From the NCBI RefSeq assembly GCF_014199305.1, contig NZ_JACIJK010000014.1, positions 1 to 64,000 on the forward strand: a DNA stretch of 64,000 nt. Direction: 5' to 3'. The position numbers were made by a program, and so were the translations under genes. This stretch comes from Sphingomonas aerophila. GTDB taxonomy: Bacteria; Pseudomonadota; Alphaproteobacteria; Sphingomonadales; Sphingomonadaceae. This document shows positions 35,919 through 44,664 of this stretch, one piece after another (position 1 is the first letter of the stretch; each line of letters opens with the position of its first letter). The notes under the pieces are model-generated. The model had not been told where the DNA came from, did not search any database, and saw only the letters and a list, made by a program, of their open reading frames with translations.

Positions 35919-37312
35919 ATGGTCCATCCTGGCCGATACTCCCGATCGAGAAACTGGTTGGCGTCAGGCAAGTTCGTGATCCGCCCGGTCGTGCCGTCAT
36001 ACTCGATCGGCTTGTCGGCCCGCAGCGCCACCATGCCAAGGATCATGGTTTCGTTCAGCGGCACCGCGACGGAGAAGGGCGACGAGATCGCTTCTTCGCC
36101 GCGGATGGCGCGAATCCAGTTCATCTCATGCGCGTCACGCCCACCCAGGATGCGCGGCAGCGTCACCGGCACCGCCGCTGCACGGGCCTCAACGCCATCA
36201 CCGATCAGCACCGGCTTCTCGCCGTAGGTATCGTGCATCATCAGTCCCCGGTCGCCGACATACAGCACGCCGCCGTCCGGGTTCATACGGGCGCTCGCCG
36301 GCATCGCTGCGGGCGTTGGCGGCATCAACCCGCCGTCATACCAGGTCAGGGTCAGCGGGCCGCCCGGCGCACGGCCGAACTGGTAGGTGGTGATATTGGC
36401 GAGCGGATAGCTGCCGAGGTCAGCAGGTGGCTTGCCGTCCCAGATGTCGCTGTCGCCGCCCCAGCGGCTGTGGCGCGTCTCCACCCGCGTCGGCAAACCC
36501 GGTTGCAGTGCCCAGATCGGGAAGTCGATCAGGTGTGCGCCCATGTCGCCCAGCGAACCCACGCCAAACGGCACCCAACCGCGCCAGTTGAAATGCGCGT
36601 AATCGGGGTTGTAGCCCCAGTTCACCGGCGCGGGCCCCAGCCAGAGATCCCAGTCGAGGGTCGCCGGCTTCGCAACAGGTGCCGGGCGCGCCTCTCCCTG
36701 CGGCCAGAGCGGGCGATTGGTCCAGACGTGCACCTCACGGACCCGGCCGATCACCCCGCCCCGGATCAGCTCCACGGCGCGCCGGCCATCATCGCCCGAA
36801 TGACCCTGGTTGCCCATCTGGGTCACCAGCTTCGGATTGCGCCGTGCGAGGTCGAGCAGCACCCTGCCCTCGCGTACCGTGTAGGTCAGCGGCTTTTGCA
36901 CATAAACGTGCAGGCCCCGCTCCATCGCGGTTTTGGCTGCAATGGCATGATGGTGGTCGGGCGTTGCGATCACCACCGCGTCGATGTCCTTGCGGGCATC
37001 GAACATGCGCCGGTAGTCCCCGAACTTTGCCGCGCGATCATAGGCGGCCTTCAACTCCACCCGATCCGGCCGAGCCGCGCCTTTGTCGTCGACGAAGGAC
37101 TTTGCCACATGAGCGAAATCGACATCCGCCAGCGCGACGATGTTCTGTCCCGTCAGCTTGGCCATGTTCTGCGCGCCCATCCCGCCCGCGCCGATCACCG
37201 CGACGTTGACACGGTCGCTGGGACGTATCCGGCGTTTGGCAGCCGCACTGTCCGGCAATGCGAAAAGCCCCACGGTTGCTGCCGTGCCGCCCAGCCAGTC
37301 GCGCCGGGTCAT
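35915..37312 (-). CDS. Gfo/Idh/MocA family oxidoreductase with Tat leader
   Basis: 465 residues from ATG 37310-37312, where MTRRDWLGGTAATVGLF gives a twin-arginine leader; a longer frame to 37378 exists. The Rossmann part reads NVAVIGAGGMGAQNMAKL, then DAVVIATPDHHHAIAAKTAMERG and the catalytic VYVQKPLTYTVREGR, where the usual EKP is QKP. The C-terminal alpha/beta domain has GSLGDMGAHLIDFPIWAL. Tat export with a tightly held nicotinamide cofactor is known for Zymomonas GFOR, so a periplasmic sugar oxidation is plausible. It is translationally coupled to the DUF1080 gene, suggesting C3 oxidation of a glycoside followed by cleavage. Substrate unknown. Confidence 0.82.
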   Translation of the reverse strand: MTRRDWLGGTAATVGLFALPDSAAAKRRIRPSDRVNVAVIGAGGMGAQNMAKLTGQNIVALADVDFAHVAKSFVDDKGAARPDRVELKAAYDRAAKFGDYRRMFDARKDIDAVVIATPDHHHAIAAKTAMERGLHVYVQKPLTYTVREGRVLLDLARRNPKLVTQMGNQGHSGDDGRRAVELIRGGVIGRVREVHVWTNRPLWPQGEARPAPVAKPATLDWDLWLGPAPVNWGYNPDYAHFNWRGWVPFGVGSLGDMGAHLIDFPIWALQPGLPTRVETRHSRWGGDSDIWDGKPPADLGSYPLANITTYQFGRAPGGPLTLTWYDGGLMPPTPAAMPASARMNPDGGVLYVGDRGLMMHDTYGEKPVLIGDGVEARAAAVPVTLPRILGGRDAHEMNWIRAIRGEEAISSPFSVAVPLNETMILGMVALRADKPIEYDGTTGRITNLPDANQFLDREYRPGWTI

Positions 37313-37576
37313 CCCCGCGTCGATCCAGCGGTTCACTTGGTCATTCTGCCGGTGTCCGACAGCAGGCAACAGGGCCACGCGTCACGATCAAGCCTCATCG
37401 CTTCACTCACTTTCTGAGTCGGAACAGCAAACTAGATCATTGCTGAACAGCCCGCACCCTTGAGATTGCCGGCAGCGAGCCGGCATATCGAGCCTGGAGC
37501 CAGTCAGAGGCAGAAACCAATCGGGCACAAAGCCCAGGAAAGGCCACGTCTGCCGCTCCGGTGTTCCGCCCAAGAA

Positions 37577-38413
37577 CTACCTTCCGAACGCAAGCTTTGC
37601 CCGAACAGGGAAATGGTCGGACGGATAAACGTCGCCGACGTGGGACGTATCGGTCACGACTTCCTCCGCCCGGAAACCGCGAAGAAACAAATAGTCGATG
37701 CGCTTTTCACCAACGCCGGTGAAGTCATGGAAGGTCTGTTCGGGTCCCTGCCGGCTCCGGGCGGTCGTCCAGGTATCGGTCAGGTTGCTCGCCAATGCAG
37801 AATAGGCAGCGCTTAACGGGGTGGCGTTGAAGTCGCCAGCCAGAATGACGGGCAGACCAGCGGCTATTGTCGGCAGGCGCGCCAGGATCAGCGACACGGA
37901 TCGCTCCCGCGCCTGCTCGTCCTGCGGCCGATGCGCGAAATGCGTATCAACGAAAACAAAGCGCCGTTTTTGGCGACCGAGCGTCTCGAACACGCCCCAG
38001 TTCGCCAGCCTGGGCAGGTCGGTTCCCCAGCTCATGCTCCCTGGTTCGTCTGGCCGCTCGGATAGCCAGAAATCTCCCTGGGATAGCAACCGAACGCGAT
38101 CCGATCGGTAGAATATTCCCATGTGTTCGTCGGAGTGCCCGCCCCGGCGATCGCGACCGAACCAGGTGTAACCCGGTAGTGCGCGGGTCAGGTCGTCACC
38201 TTGCCGCTGCAATAGCTCCTGCGTTCCGATCAGGTCAGGTCGAGCGTTTCGGATCACCGATGCCATGACGGGGCGCCGTTCGCTCCAGCGATGGGCACCT
38301 TCTTCCGACGCGTACCGGACATTGAAGGTCATGACCCGCAAGGACGGCGCGCACCCGATAAGGGTGGCCAAGAACAGGGCGGCGGCGCAACGATGAAAGA
38401 GCCGAACCATCAA
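37577..38413 (-). CDS. Endonuclease/exonuclease/phosphatase family lipoprotein
   Basis: 278 residues. The leader ends in the lipobox LIGC (Cys near residue 21), so the protein is probably anchored in the envelope. EEP-fold landmarks are RVMTFNVRY, IGTQELL (metal Glu), VFVDTHFAHRP, ILAGDFNATPL and the final SDHFPVRAKL. The family includes nucleases, sphingomyelinases and sugar- or lipid-phosphate phosphodiesterases; the substrate cannot be read here. A hairpin TGCCGGC-AGCGA-GCCGGCA (37467-37485) lies about 90 bp downstream, without a T tract. Confidence 0.85.
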   Translation of the reverse strand: MMVRLFHRCAAALFLATLIGCAPSLRVMTFNVRYASEEGAHRWSERRPVMASVIRNARPDLIGTQELLQRQGDDLTRALPGYTWFGRDRRGGHSDEHMGIFYRSDRVRLLSQGDFWLSERPDEPGSMSWGTDLPRLANWGVFETLGRQKRRFVFVDTHFAHRPQDEQARERSVSLILARLPTIAAGLPVILAGDFNATPLSAAYSALASNLTDTWTTARSRQGPEQTFHDFTGVGEKRIDYLFLRGFRAEEVVTDTSHVGDVYPSDHFPVRAKLAFGR

Positions 38414-38579
38414 CAGTTCCCCTCAATGCTCCAACTGGCCCTGTTCGGACTGGCCCGGCATGTTCGATCGGCTTGCCTGCGTCAGTCCCGGTTCTTTTGT
38501 CGAGCATGTCTTCCATCGTTGCAAGGCCGGTAGGGGCCGCCGAACCTGCGGGGCATGCCCCCCCTTTTTCGATGCGCGC

Positions 38580-39077
38580 TCAACCGCCAGCCGGTACGAC
38601 TTCCAGCGCCGCTGTTGCTGAACTGCTGCGATCGAACCAGGCGTTGTTGCGGGCGGCATCGGCTTGCAGCTTGGCCAGCCGGCGACGCGTGTCCTGCTCT
38701 GAGTTTGTATACAGGACACGGATGATGATCGCCTGCTGATGCTTCATCCCCGCGGGAAGCGGGTGAAGCGTTGCGATCCGCCGAACCGCCCTCAGCGTAG
38801 CATTGTCGAGATCCCGATGGCCGGACTTCTCGACCAGCGTCACGTTTTCCGGAGCGCCGCTCTCGCTGCAGTTGAACTTGATTCCCACGACCCCTTCCGG
38901 AGTCGGTAGATTGCCGATCGCTGCCGGGTACTTCGTGACCTTGCCGAGGTCATCGAAGACGCGGCTGGACCATGCGGCCAAGGTCGGTGCGTTCTTCTCT
39001 TGTGCATGGGCCGGTGCGTCGGTGCTGCCGAGCATGAGGATCGTGCCGATGGCAAACCCAAGGCAATACAGCTTCAT
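38580..39077 (-). CDS. Periplasmic TonB C-terminal domain protein
   Basis: 165 residues with an AGGAGG site, a signal peptide (cleavage after AHAQ, near residue 26), and a TonB-C domain at about 45-120: YPAAIGNLPTPEGVVGIKFNC, SGAPENVTLVEKSGHRDLDNATLRAVRRIATLHPLP. There is no N-terminal anchor beyond the signal, no proline-rich spacer and no ExbBD genes, so it is not a standard energy transducer. It is divergent from the CadC-like regulator gene across 220 bp. Confidence 0.78.
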   Translation of the reverse strand: MKLYCLGFAIGTILMLGSTDAPAHAQEKNAPTLAAWSSRVFDDLGKVTKYPAAIGNLPTPEGVVGIKFNCSESGAPENVTLVEKSGHRDLDNATLRAVRRIATLHPLPAGMKHQQAIIIRVLYTNSEQDTRRRLAKLQADAARNNAWFDRSSSATAALEVVPAGG

Positions 39078-39297
39078 GGTCTTCCTCCTGAATGGGCCGG
39101 GTTAATCGCCGGTCAGGAGATGCTTAGGTCCGCCGCGGCTCTCGATCCTGACGAGACGCTGGAGAGATGCTGAACCAGAACCTTTCCACCGAGCCAGTTG
39201 GCCTCGCGATGGATCATTGCCTACCGTTGCGCGCTCGCCTTGCCGCTATAAGTTTCCGCAGTTACCCTGACCGTGCTGCGAGCAGGAGACTGAGCCT

Positions 39298-40917
39298 GTG
39301 GCCGATGCCTCGATCCATCGTCCCGTCCGGTTCGGGTCGTTCACCCTGGACCCTTCCGATGAGCGGCTCTCGGACGCCCGTGGGCCGATTCACATCGGCC
39401 ATAAGGCGTACAAGGTTCTGCTCGCGCTGATTGGCCAACGCGGCACGCTTCTTACGAAAGACGCACTGTTCGAGATTGCGTGGCCCCAGACGATTGTCTC
39501 TGACTCATCGCTGACGTCAGCCATAAAGGAACTGCGACGCGCATTGGGCGACGAGGCCCAATCTCCTCGGTTCATAGAAGCCGTCTACGGACGAGGCTAT
39601 CGCTTCATCGCGGAGGTGTCGCAGGACGTCCCGGATCAGGCACCATCGCCAAAGGTGCAGCCGAACCACGTGGTTGAGCTTGATGGGCGCGGCGCGGCGC
39701 CTTCTCTCGCCGTGCTGCCATTCAAAAGCCGCTCGGGCCTTCACGACGACGACGTCTTCGCAGAAGGCATGGTGGACGACATCATCAGCGCCTTGTCGCA
39801 AGGCCTGAACGTGATGGTTCTGGGCAGCGCCGTTACGGCGGGGCTGCGACTCGCGCCGATCGGCGACATCAGAACGCTGGGTCAGCGCCTTGGCGTGCGA
39901 TATCTGCTGGACGGCAACGTACGCCGCGCGGGCGAGCAGCTCCGCGTGACGGCACAGATACTCGATGCGTCTAGCGGGATCGTTCGTTGGTCCGGGCACT
40001 TTGATCGGCCCTTGAGCGAACTCGCGCAGTTGCAGGAAGACCTGGTCACCGATGTCGCGGCAAGTCTGGACGTCCAGGTTCAGGATCTCGAACTACAGCG
40101 CATCTTCGAAAAACCAGCCGATCTGACCGCATGGGAAGCGCTGATCCGAAGCAATGCGTTCTACCAGCGCCTTGATGCGACCAGCCTCCACAACGCGCTC
40201 GCACAAGCCCGTCTTGCTGCCGAGATCGCGCCCAATTACGCGGCAGCTCATGCACAGGTGGCGTCGGCTTCAGCCGTCGCCTACTTCATCACCAGTCCCC
40301 ACAACCCCGCCGAAGAGAAGCGGATTGGCCACCTCGCCGACCGTGCGCTAAACCTCGGGCCCGACGATCCGGTGGTGCTCGCCGGGGCTGGTTGCGCGTT
40401 CAACTATACTGGTCGCCCCGAGGACGCGCGCCGACTGCTGCTTCGTGCAATCGAGAAAGCCCCCGCTTACGGGATGGCGCGTTACCATCTCGGCGTGTCT
40501 CTTTGCCTGCTGGACCGGAGCGACGACGCGATTGCCTGTCTCGACAAGACCGTGCGACACTTCACCGGCTCACCTTTGCTGTACCTGCCCGTCGCCTGGA
40601 AGGCAGGCGCCCTGATCCGCGCTGATCGGTGGGACCAGGCAGAGGCCGTGTTCGATGAGGTCATGGCGCTTAATCCGGCGTTCCTCCTCGGCCGTCTGCA
40701 AAAGGCAGTGTGCTTGGCGCGCCGCGGAGAACTGGCGGCAGCCCAGGCGATCTACTCGAGCCTGGAGGTCAACCCTGATTTCGATCTCGCGCAGTGCCAG
40801 ACGATGCTGGAACGCATCATGCGAGGCAGTCGGGCAGAGGCCCTGATCCGCACCGGCGTGCGTGACCTCAACGTTGCGAGTGCGACAGCTATACCCGGCG
40901 CTCGTGAGGTACGCTGA
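39298..40917 (+). CDS. CadC/ToxR-type winged-helix regulator with TolB-like and TPR regions
   Basis: 539 residues from GTG 39298 with an AGGAG site. Residues 10-107 form an OmpR/PhoB-type winged helix (GHKAYKVLLALIGQRGTLLTKDALFEIAW, then GRGYRFIAEV). Residues of about 134-270 form the TolB-like N-terminal domain seen in adenylate-cyclase-like regulators (SLAVLPFKSRS, EGMVDDIISALSQ, GQRLGVRYLLDGNVRRAGEQLRVTAQI). The remainder is TPR-like helices to about 510. I see no transmembrane segment, unlike CadC or ToxR, so it should be cytoplasmic. Targets are unknown; the divergent TonB-C gene is the first candidate. Confidence 0.8.
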   Translation: MADASIHRPVRFGSFTLDPSDERLSDARGPIHIGHKAYKVLLALIGQRGTLLTKDALFEIAWPQTIVSDSSLTSAIKELRRALGDEAQSPRFIEAVYGRGYRFIAEVSQDVPDQAPSPKVQPNHVVELDGRGAAPSLAVLPFKSRSGLHDDDVFAEGMVDDIISALSQGLNVMVLGSAVTAGLRLAPIGDIRTLGQRLGVRYLLDGNVRRAGEQLRVTAQILDASSGIVRWSGHFDRPLSELAQLQEDLVTDVAASLDVQVQDLELQRIFEKPADLTAWEALIRSNAFYQRLDATSLHNALAQARLAAEIAPNYAAAHAQVASASAVAYFITSPHNPAEEKRIGHLADRALNLGPDDPVVLAGAGCAFNYTGRPEDARRLLLRAIEKAPAYGMARYHLGVSLCLLDRSDDAIACLDKTVRHFTGSPLLYLPVAWKAGALIRADRWDQAEAVFDEVMALNPAFLLGRLQKAVCLARRGELAAAQAIYSSLEVNPDFDLAQCQTMLERIMRGSRAEALIRTGVRDLNVASATAIPGAREVR

Positions 40918-41093
40918 GTCGATCATGGTGCTCCGATGCGGGTAAGCGCCATGCGCCCAGCATCGCGGCAGATCGGCTAGTCGGGTCCGCATTGCTTCCG
41001 GCATCGGCCGGAACGCAGCAGAGGACGGGCTGCGTGTGGATGCCGCCCCGCCGAATCGTTGCACATGGCGGCCGTTATCGTCAGGCGGATCGC

Positions 41094-41324
41094 ATGACGG
41101 CCAGCGAACTTCAGGATCTACTGATCTCCTCCATGATCAAGCGGGTCGGCGGCACTCGTCGCCGGTGGCGGATCGTGATCGGACCTGTGAAGGTCTACGA
41201 CCGGTCCACCCACCCGCATTGCAATTGGTCCGTCTCGCCATCGGGAGACAGCCGGGAGACATCTGCCGTCGAGGATTTTCTTGACGAGTTCAGGACGCGC
41301 CATTCCATCGTCGCACGGGACTAG
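41094..41324 (+). CDS. Small conserved hypothetical protein
   Basis: 76 residues from ATG 41094 (MTASELQDLLISS). The peptide is compositionally normal, with HPHCNWSVSPSG in the middle and a helical end (VEDFLDEFRTRHSIVA). From memory, very similar short proteins with a TxHPHCNWxxxPSG core occur in many sphingomonad genomes, which is why I call it real, but no function is known. It is too short to hold a known enzyme fold. A longer frame starting at 40992 adds Arg/Pro-rich sequence unlikely to be translated. Confidence 0.65.
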   Translation: MTASELQDLLISSMIKRVGGTRRRWRIVIGPVKVYDRSTHPHCNWSVSPSGDSRETSAVEDFLDEFRTRHSIVARD

Positions 41325-41394
41325 CCAATCCAAGCTGACGGGATGCTTGCGCCGAGTGCAGCGCGTTAAACCCCCGCGCTTCAACGCTCTCTCC

Positions 41395-42828
41395 TCACTC
41401 CGGGCGAGGCAATGTCTCGCCTGCGTCGTTGGCGCCTTCGTTCTCCAGCGGCGGAGACAAGTCCTCGCTTTCAGGGCTGGGCGCTGTCGGGCTAGCTTCC
41501 GGCACAGCGAGCGGGCTGGCACTCTCGCCCGGCGGCTCGCGGGAAGCCGCGGGCTGGACCTCCCGTGGCTTGGGAGTTGTCGTCCCTTCCGCCTTCGGGC
41601 CGAGCGTCGCAGGCTTGGGTTTGCGCCCGGCAAGTGCAGCCACAAGCTTCTCGTCCAGCATATACGGATCGCCGACGTCGCTGATCCCTCCCGCCCCGTC
41701 CGGGACGAGGGTAAGATAAACCACGTTGGCCCGAAGGTTGGGACGTGCTGGCAGGCTGCGCGTGTTCGCCCCCGCAAGCGCCTTGGACAGGCGTTCCGGA
41801 TTGCTGACCACCTGGCCTGCGAGTTCCTCGATGTCCTGGACGCGAACACAACCATGGCTGAACGTGCGATCGCTCGCGCCGAACAGGGACCGGCTGGGCG
41901 TATCGTGAAAGTAGATCGCGAGCTTGTTGGGGAACTCGATCTTGAGCTTGCCGAGCGCGTTTCCGGGCCCCGGCTTTTGCCGCACCCGCAAGGTTCCGTC
42001 GGGACGGGTCGAGAAGCTATACCGGCTTGAGGTGCCGGGGCGCAGCTTGGACTTCCTGACGATACTCGCCGGGACGATCCAGTCGGGATTAGCGATGACC
42101 TGTCGCACAGGCGCAGAAAGGACCGGCGTCGGCATGTCGGTCGCGCCGATCACGGCCTTGTAGCTTGCGACCCTTTCTCCCGCACGGATCAGGTCAACCC
42201 GATAGGTCGGCAGGTTTATATAGAGCTGGTCGCCGCCGCCAAAGTCGCGCGGCAGCCAGCGCCAGCGTTCGAGGTTCGCCTTGATCCTGTCGCGACGGTC
42301 CTCATCCTGCGTGTTCGCCAGGGCATCGCGGAGAGCATGGTAGGCCGGGTCAGTCGGCAGCAGGCTAGCCACCCATGACCGAAGGTCACCGCGTTCGCGA
42401 GCGGCCATCGCCTGGGCGGTAAGCTGGGCAAGATCGGGGCCCTGATAATCGATGTACCAGTTGAACGAATGTCGGTTGCGCACTCGGCCAGCCGCAAAGT
42501 CATGGGCGATTGCGGCCAGCGTCTTCTCGGCCAGAGCGTCGAGCTTGGGCCCAAACTGGCGCTGCGCCACCTCGCGCCCCAGCGCGTCGAGATTGTAGTC
42601 GGCTGGCCTCAGCCCTTCAGCCTCGGTTGAGGCGACGACGCTCAGCAACTCCTTGATCTGAGCCGGCGACCAAGGCGGTGGTGGCTGGGGCAGGCTGGAC
42701 GCCCGTGCAACTTCCGGAACCAGGGAAGACGAAGGGTGCGATCGAAAGAACAGGTACAAGCCCCCGCCTGCCAACATGGCAATCATCAGAACGACAAGTG
42801 CACGCCTGCGCGTTGATCCGACCGCCAC
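41395..42828 (-). CDS. L,D-transpeptidase (YcbB/LdtD-like) with Pro/Glu-rich tail
   Basis: About 477 residues. An N-terminal anchor (LVVLMIAMLAGGGLYLFF) is followed by a scaffold domain (SVVASTEAEGLRPADYNLDALG) and the YkuD catalytic domain with IYFHDTPSRSLF and SHGCVRVQDIEELA (catalytic Cys, preceding His and Arg). It makes 3-3 cross-links in peptidoglycan in the periplasm. The last ~90 residues are rich in Pro, Glu, Ser and Ala with no fold, which is unusual. The start is uncertain: GTG 42826-42828 is used because it keeps the anchor and leaves the divergent MFS gene free; ATG 42784-42786 and an upstream frame to 43017 are alternatives. Confidence 0.82.
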   Translation of the reverse strand: MAVGSTRRRALVVLMIAMLAGGGLYLFFRSHPSSSLVPEVARASSLPQPPPPWSPAQIKELLSVVASTEAEGLRPADYNLDALGREVAQRQFGPKLDALAEKTLAAIAHDFAAGRVRNRHSFNWYIDYQGPDLAQLTAQAMAARERGDLRSWVASLLPTDPAYHALRDALANTQDEDRRDRIKANLERWRWLPRDFGGGDQLYINLPTYRVDLIRAGERVASYKAVIGATDMPTPVLSAPVRQVIANPDWIVPASIVRKSKLRPGTSSRYSFSTRPDGTLRVRQKPGPGNALGKLKIEFPNKLAIYFHDTPSRSLFGASDRTFSHGCVRVQDIEELAGQVVSNPERLSKALAGANTRSLPARPNLRANVVYLTLVPDGAGGISDVGDPYMLDEKLVAALAGRKPKPATLGPKAEGTTTPKPREVQPAASREPPGESASPLAVPEASPTAPSPESEDLSPPLENEGANDAGETLPRPE

Positions 42829-42998
42829 GACCTCATCCAGCAAACCCGACAACCATGATCCGTGGCCCAAAGCCGTCCACTCCGCAACCGGACTGGCAAG
42901 CCAGGCACCTTCGTCACGCGGGCGCCTGCCGCTGATCCGCCGCACCGCAGCAAATGCTGGATTGCATCTCGGGCGGCGAGGACCAGATAGCGGGCCCC

Positions 42999-44519
42999 AT
43001 GCAACTGCGCTTCCCAACCCAACTGCGCCCCCGGCGCCGTGGTATCGCGTCCGTCAATGCCGAGGTTCGGGACGGCATCGTTCCGGCGGGCGACCGCATA
43101 GCCCAGACCTTCGAACAGGAGGGCGGTGCACCGCCCGGCGCCAATTACCGCACGGTGGCGCTGATCATTGCCTGTGCCATGTTCATGGAAAACCTGGACG
43201 CGACGGTGCTTGCCACCGCACTGCCGACCATGGCGCGCGACTTCGGCGTACGCGCGCCTGAGATGAGTGTTGCGCTCACCTCGTATCTTCTCGCACTCGC
43301 GATGTTCATCCCCGCGTCGGGCTCGGTAGCGGACAGGTTTGGAGCGCGGCCTGTGTTCCGTGCCGCAATCGCGCTGTTCATCGTCGGCTCGCTCGCGTGC
43401 GGCCTTGCCCCAACGCTGCCGGCGATGGTCGCCGCACGCTTTGTCCAGGGGATCGGTGGGGCGATGATGCTGCCGGTGGGCCGCCTGGTGCTGCTCCGCT
43501 CGGTCGCGAAGCGCGACATGGTATCGGCCATGTCCTGGTTGATCATGCCCGCACTCATCGGCCCGATCCTGGGGCCGCCAGTCGGCGGGCTGATCGTCAC
43601 CTATCTCGACTGGCGGTGGATCTTTTGGCTCAACCTGCCGATCGGGCTGATGGGCATCGTCCTGGTCGGCAAGTTCATCGCGGACATCCGTGAAACCGCG
43701 TCCCACCCGTTTGATGGTCGCGGCTTCGTCCTGTCAGCACTGACGCTCGGCTGCTTGTTGTTCGGTTTCGAGATGGCGAGCCGTACGGGCGGCGCGCGCC
43801 TTGCAGTGCCGCTGATCTCGGTCGGACTGGTCGCAGGCGTGCTCTATCTCCTGCAGGCGCGCCGCGCGGACCACCCGATCCTGGATGTTTCGCTGATGCG
43901 GATCTCCACCTTTCGCCTGTCGATGATCGGGGGATCGCTGACGCGCATCACGCAGGGGGCCCAGCCTTTCCTGCTGCCGCTGATGATGCAGCTCGCCTTT
44001 GGCATGTCGGCAGCGGAAAGCGGCACAATGACGGTGGCGACCGCGATCGGATCATTCGGAATGAAGGGTGTCGCGCCCCGGATGCTGCGCCGGTTCGGTT
44101 TTCGATCCAGCCTGATCGTCATGGGGCTGCTGGCAACGGCGGCTTATGCGACCTGCGGACTGTTTCGGCCGAACTGGCCGGTGCCGGCTGTCTTCGCGGT
44201 GTTGTTGGTGTCGGGGTTCCTGATGTCCTTTCAATTCACCGCCTACAACACCATCGCCTATGATGAGATCGGCAAGGAGCGGATGAGCGCGGCAACCAGC
44301 TTTTATTCGACATTTCAGCAGCTGATACTCTCGCTCGGCATCTGCACGGGCGGGGCGGCGCTCCATGCCTCCATGCTGCTGGGCGGCAGAAGCTTGCCCG
44401 CCTTTTCCGACTTCGCGGCAGCATTCTGGACGGTGACCGCGATCTCGCTGACCGCGGTGTTCGTCAACACGCGTTTCGACCCGAAGGCCGGCGCCGAGAT
44501 GAGCGGCCGCAGTGGATAG
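42999..44519 (+). CDS. MFS transporter, EmrB/QacA-type drug efflux family
   Basis: About 506 residues with roughly fourteen hydrophobic segments. Segment 1 holds MENLDATVLATALPTMARDFG, the DHA2 signature, followed by SGSVADRFGARPVFRAAIALF (motif A), GIGGAMMLPVGRLVLLR and MPALIGPILGPPVGGLIV (motif C). These mark a proton-driven multidrug exporter. The N-terminal ~60 residues before the first segment are unlike the family, so the start may lie further in, for example GTG 43155. No fusion-protein (EmrA) partner is adjacent. Confidence 0.85.
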   Translation: MQLRFPTQLRPRRRGIASVNAEVRDGIVPAGDRIAQTFEQEGGAPPGANYRTVALIIACAMFMENLDATVLATALPTMARDFGVRAPEMSVALTSYLLALAMFIPASGSVADRFGARPVFRAAIALFIVGSLACGLAPTLPAMVAARFVQGIGGAMMLPVGRLVLLRSVAKRDMVSAMSWLIMPALIGPILGPPVGGLIVTYLDWRWIFWLNLPIGLMGIVLVGKFIADIRETASHPFDGRGFVLSALTLGCLLFGFEMASRTGGARLAVPLISVGLVAGVLYLLQARRADHPILDVSLMRISTFRLSMIGGSLTRITQGAQPFLLPLMMQLAFGMSAAESGTMTVATAIGSFGMKGVAPRMLRRFGFRSSLIVMGLLATAAYATCGLFRPNWPVPAVFAVLLVSGFLMSFQFTAYNTIAYDEIGKERMSAATSFYSTFQQLILSLGICTGGAALHASMLLGGRSLPAFSDFAAAFWTVTAISLTAVFVNTRFDPKAGAEMSGRSG

Positions 44520-44664
44520 CCAGAGGGTGAAGTGCCTTAATGATGGAGGTGGCTGGGCGTCCTCGGTTCGGGCATTGGCCGAACCTTCGCTGCCTTAACA
44601 CAACCGGCCCCAGGTGACGCCAGCACCACTAGCGCGCCCGATCGTAGTGACCGATACGTGCCCC

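Noticed and set aside
32664..37312. GH92, DUF1080 and Gfo/Idh as one operon
   Set aside because: GH92 is on the opposite strand and convergent with the pair, so they cannot share a transcript, though they may share a substrate.
35858..37417. Long rightward open frame of more than 500 codons
   Set aside because: It is the antisense of the Gfo/Idh gene at 35915-37312 and is rich in Arg, His and Gln with no domain; such shadows are common in high-GC DNA. The same applies to long frames opposite the MFS gene (16348-17769), the flavin reductase gene (18184-19224), uxuA (48780-49904), two Gfo/Idh genes (50307-51545, 53188-54513) and the last receptor gene (61728-63482).
37467..37485. Hairpin TGCCGGC-AGCGA-GCCGGCA as terminator of the EEP gene
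   Set aside because: It has no T tract and lies about 90 bp after the stop; it could equally be an operator or chance, so it is mentioned only under the gene.
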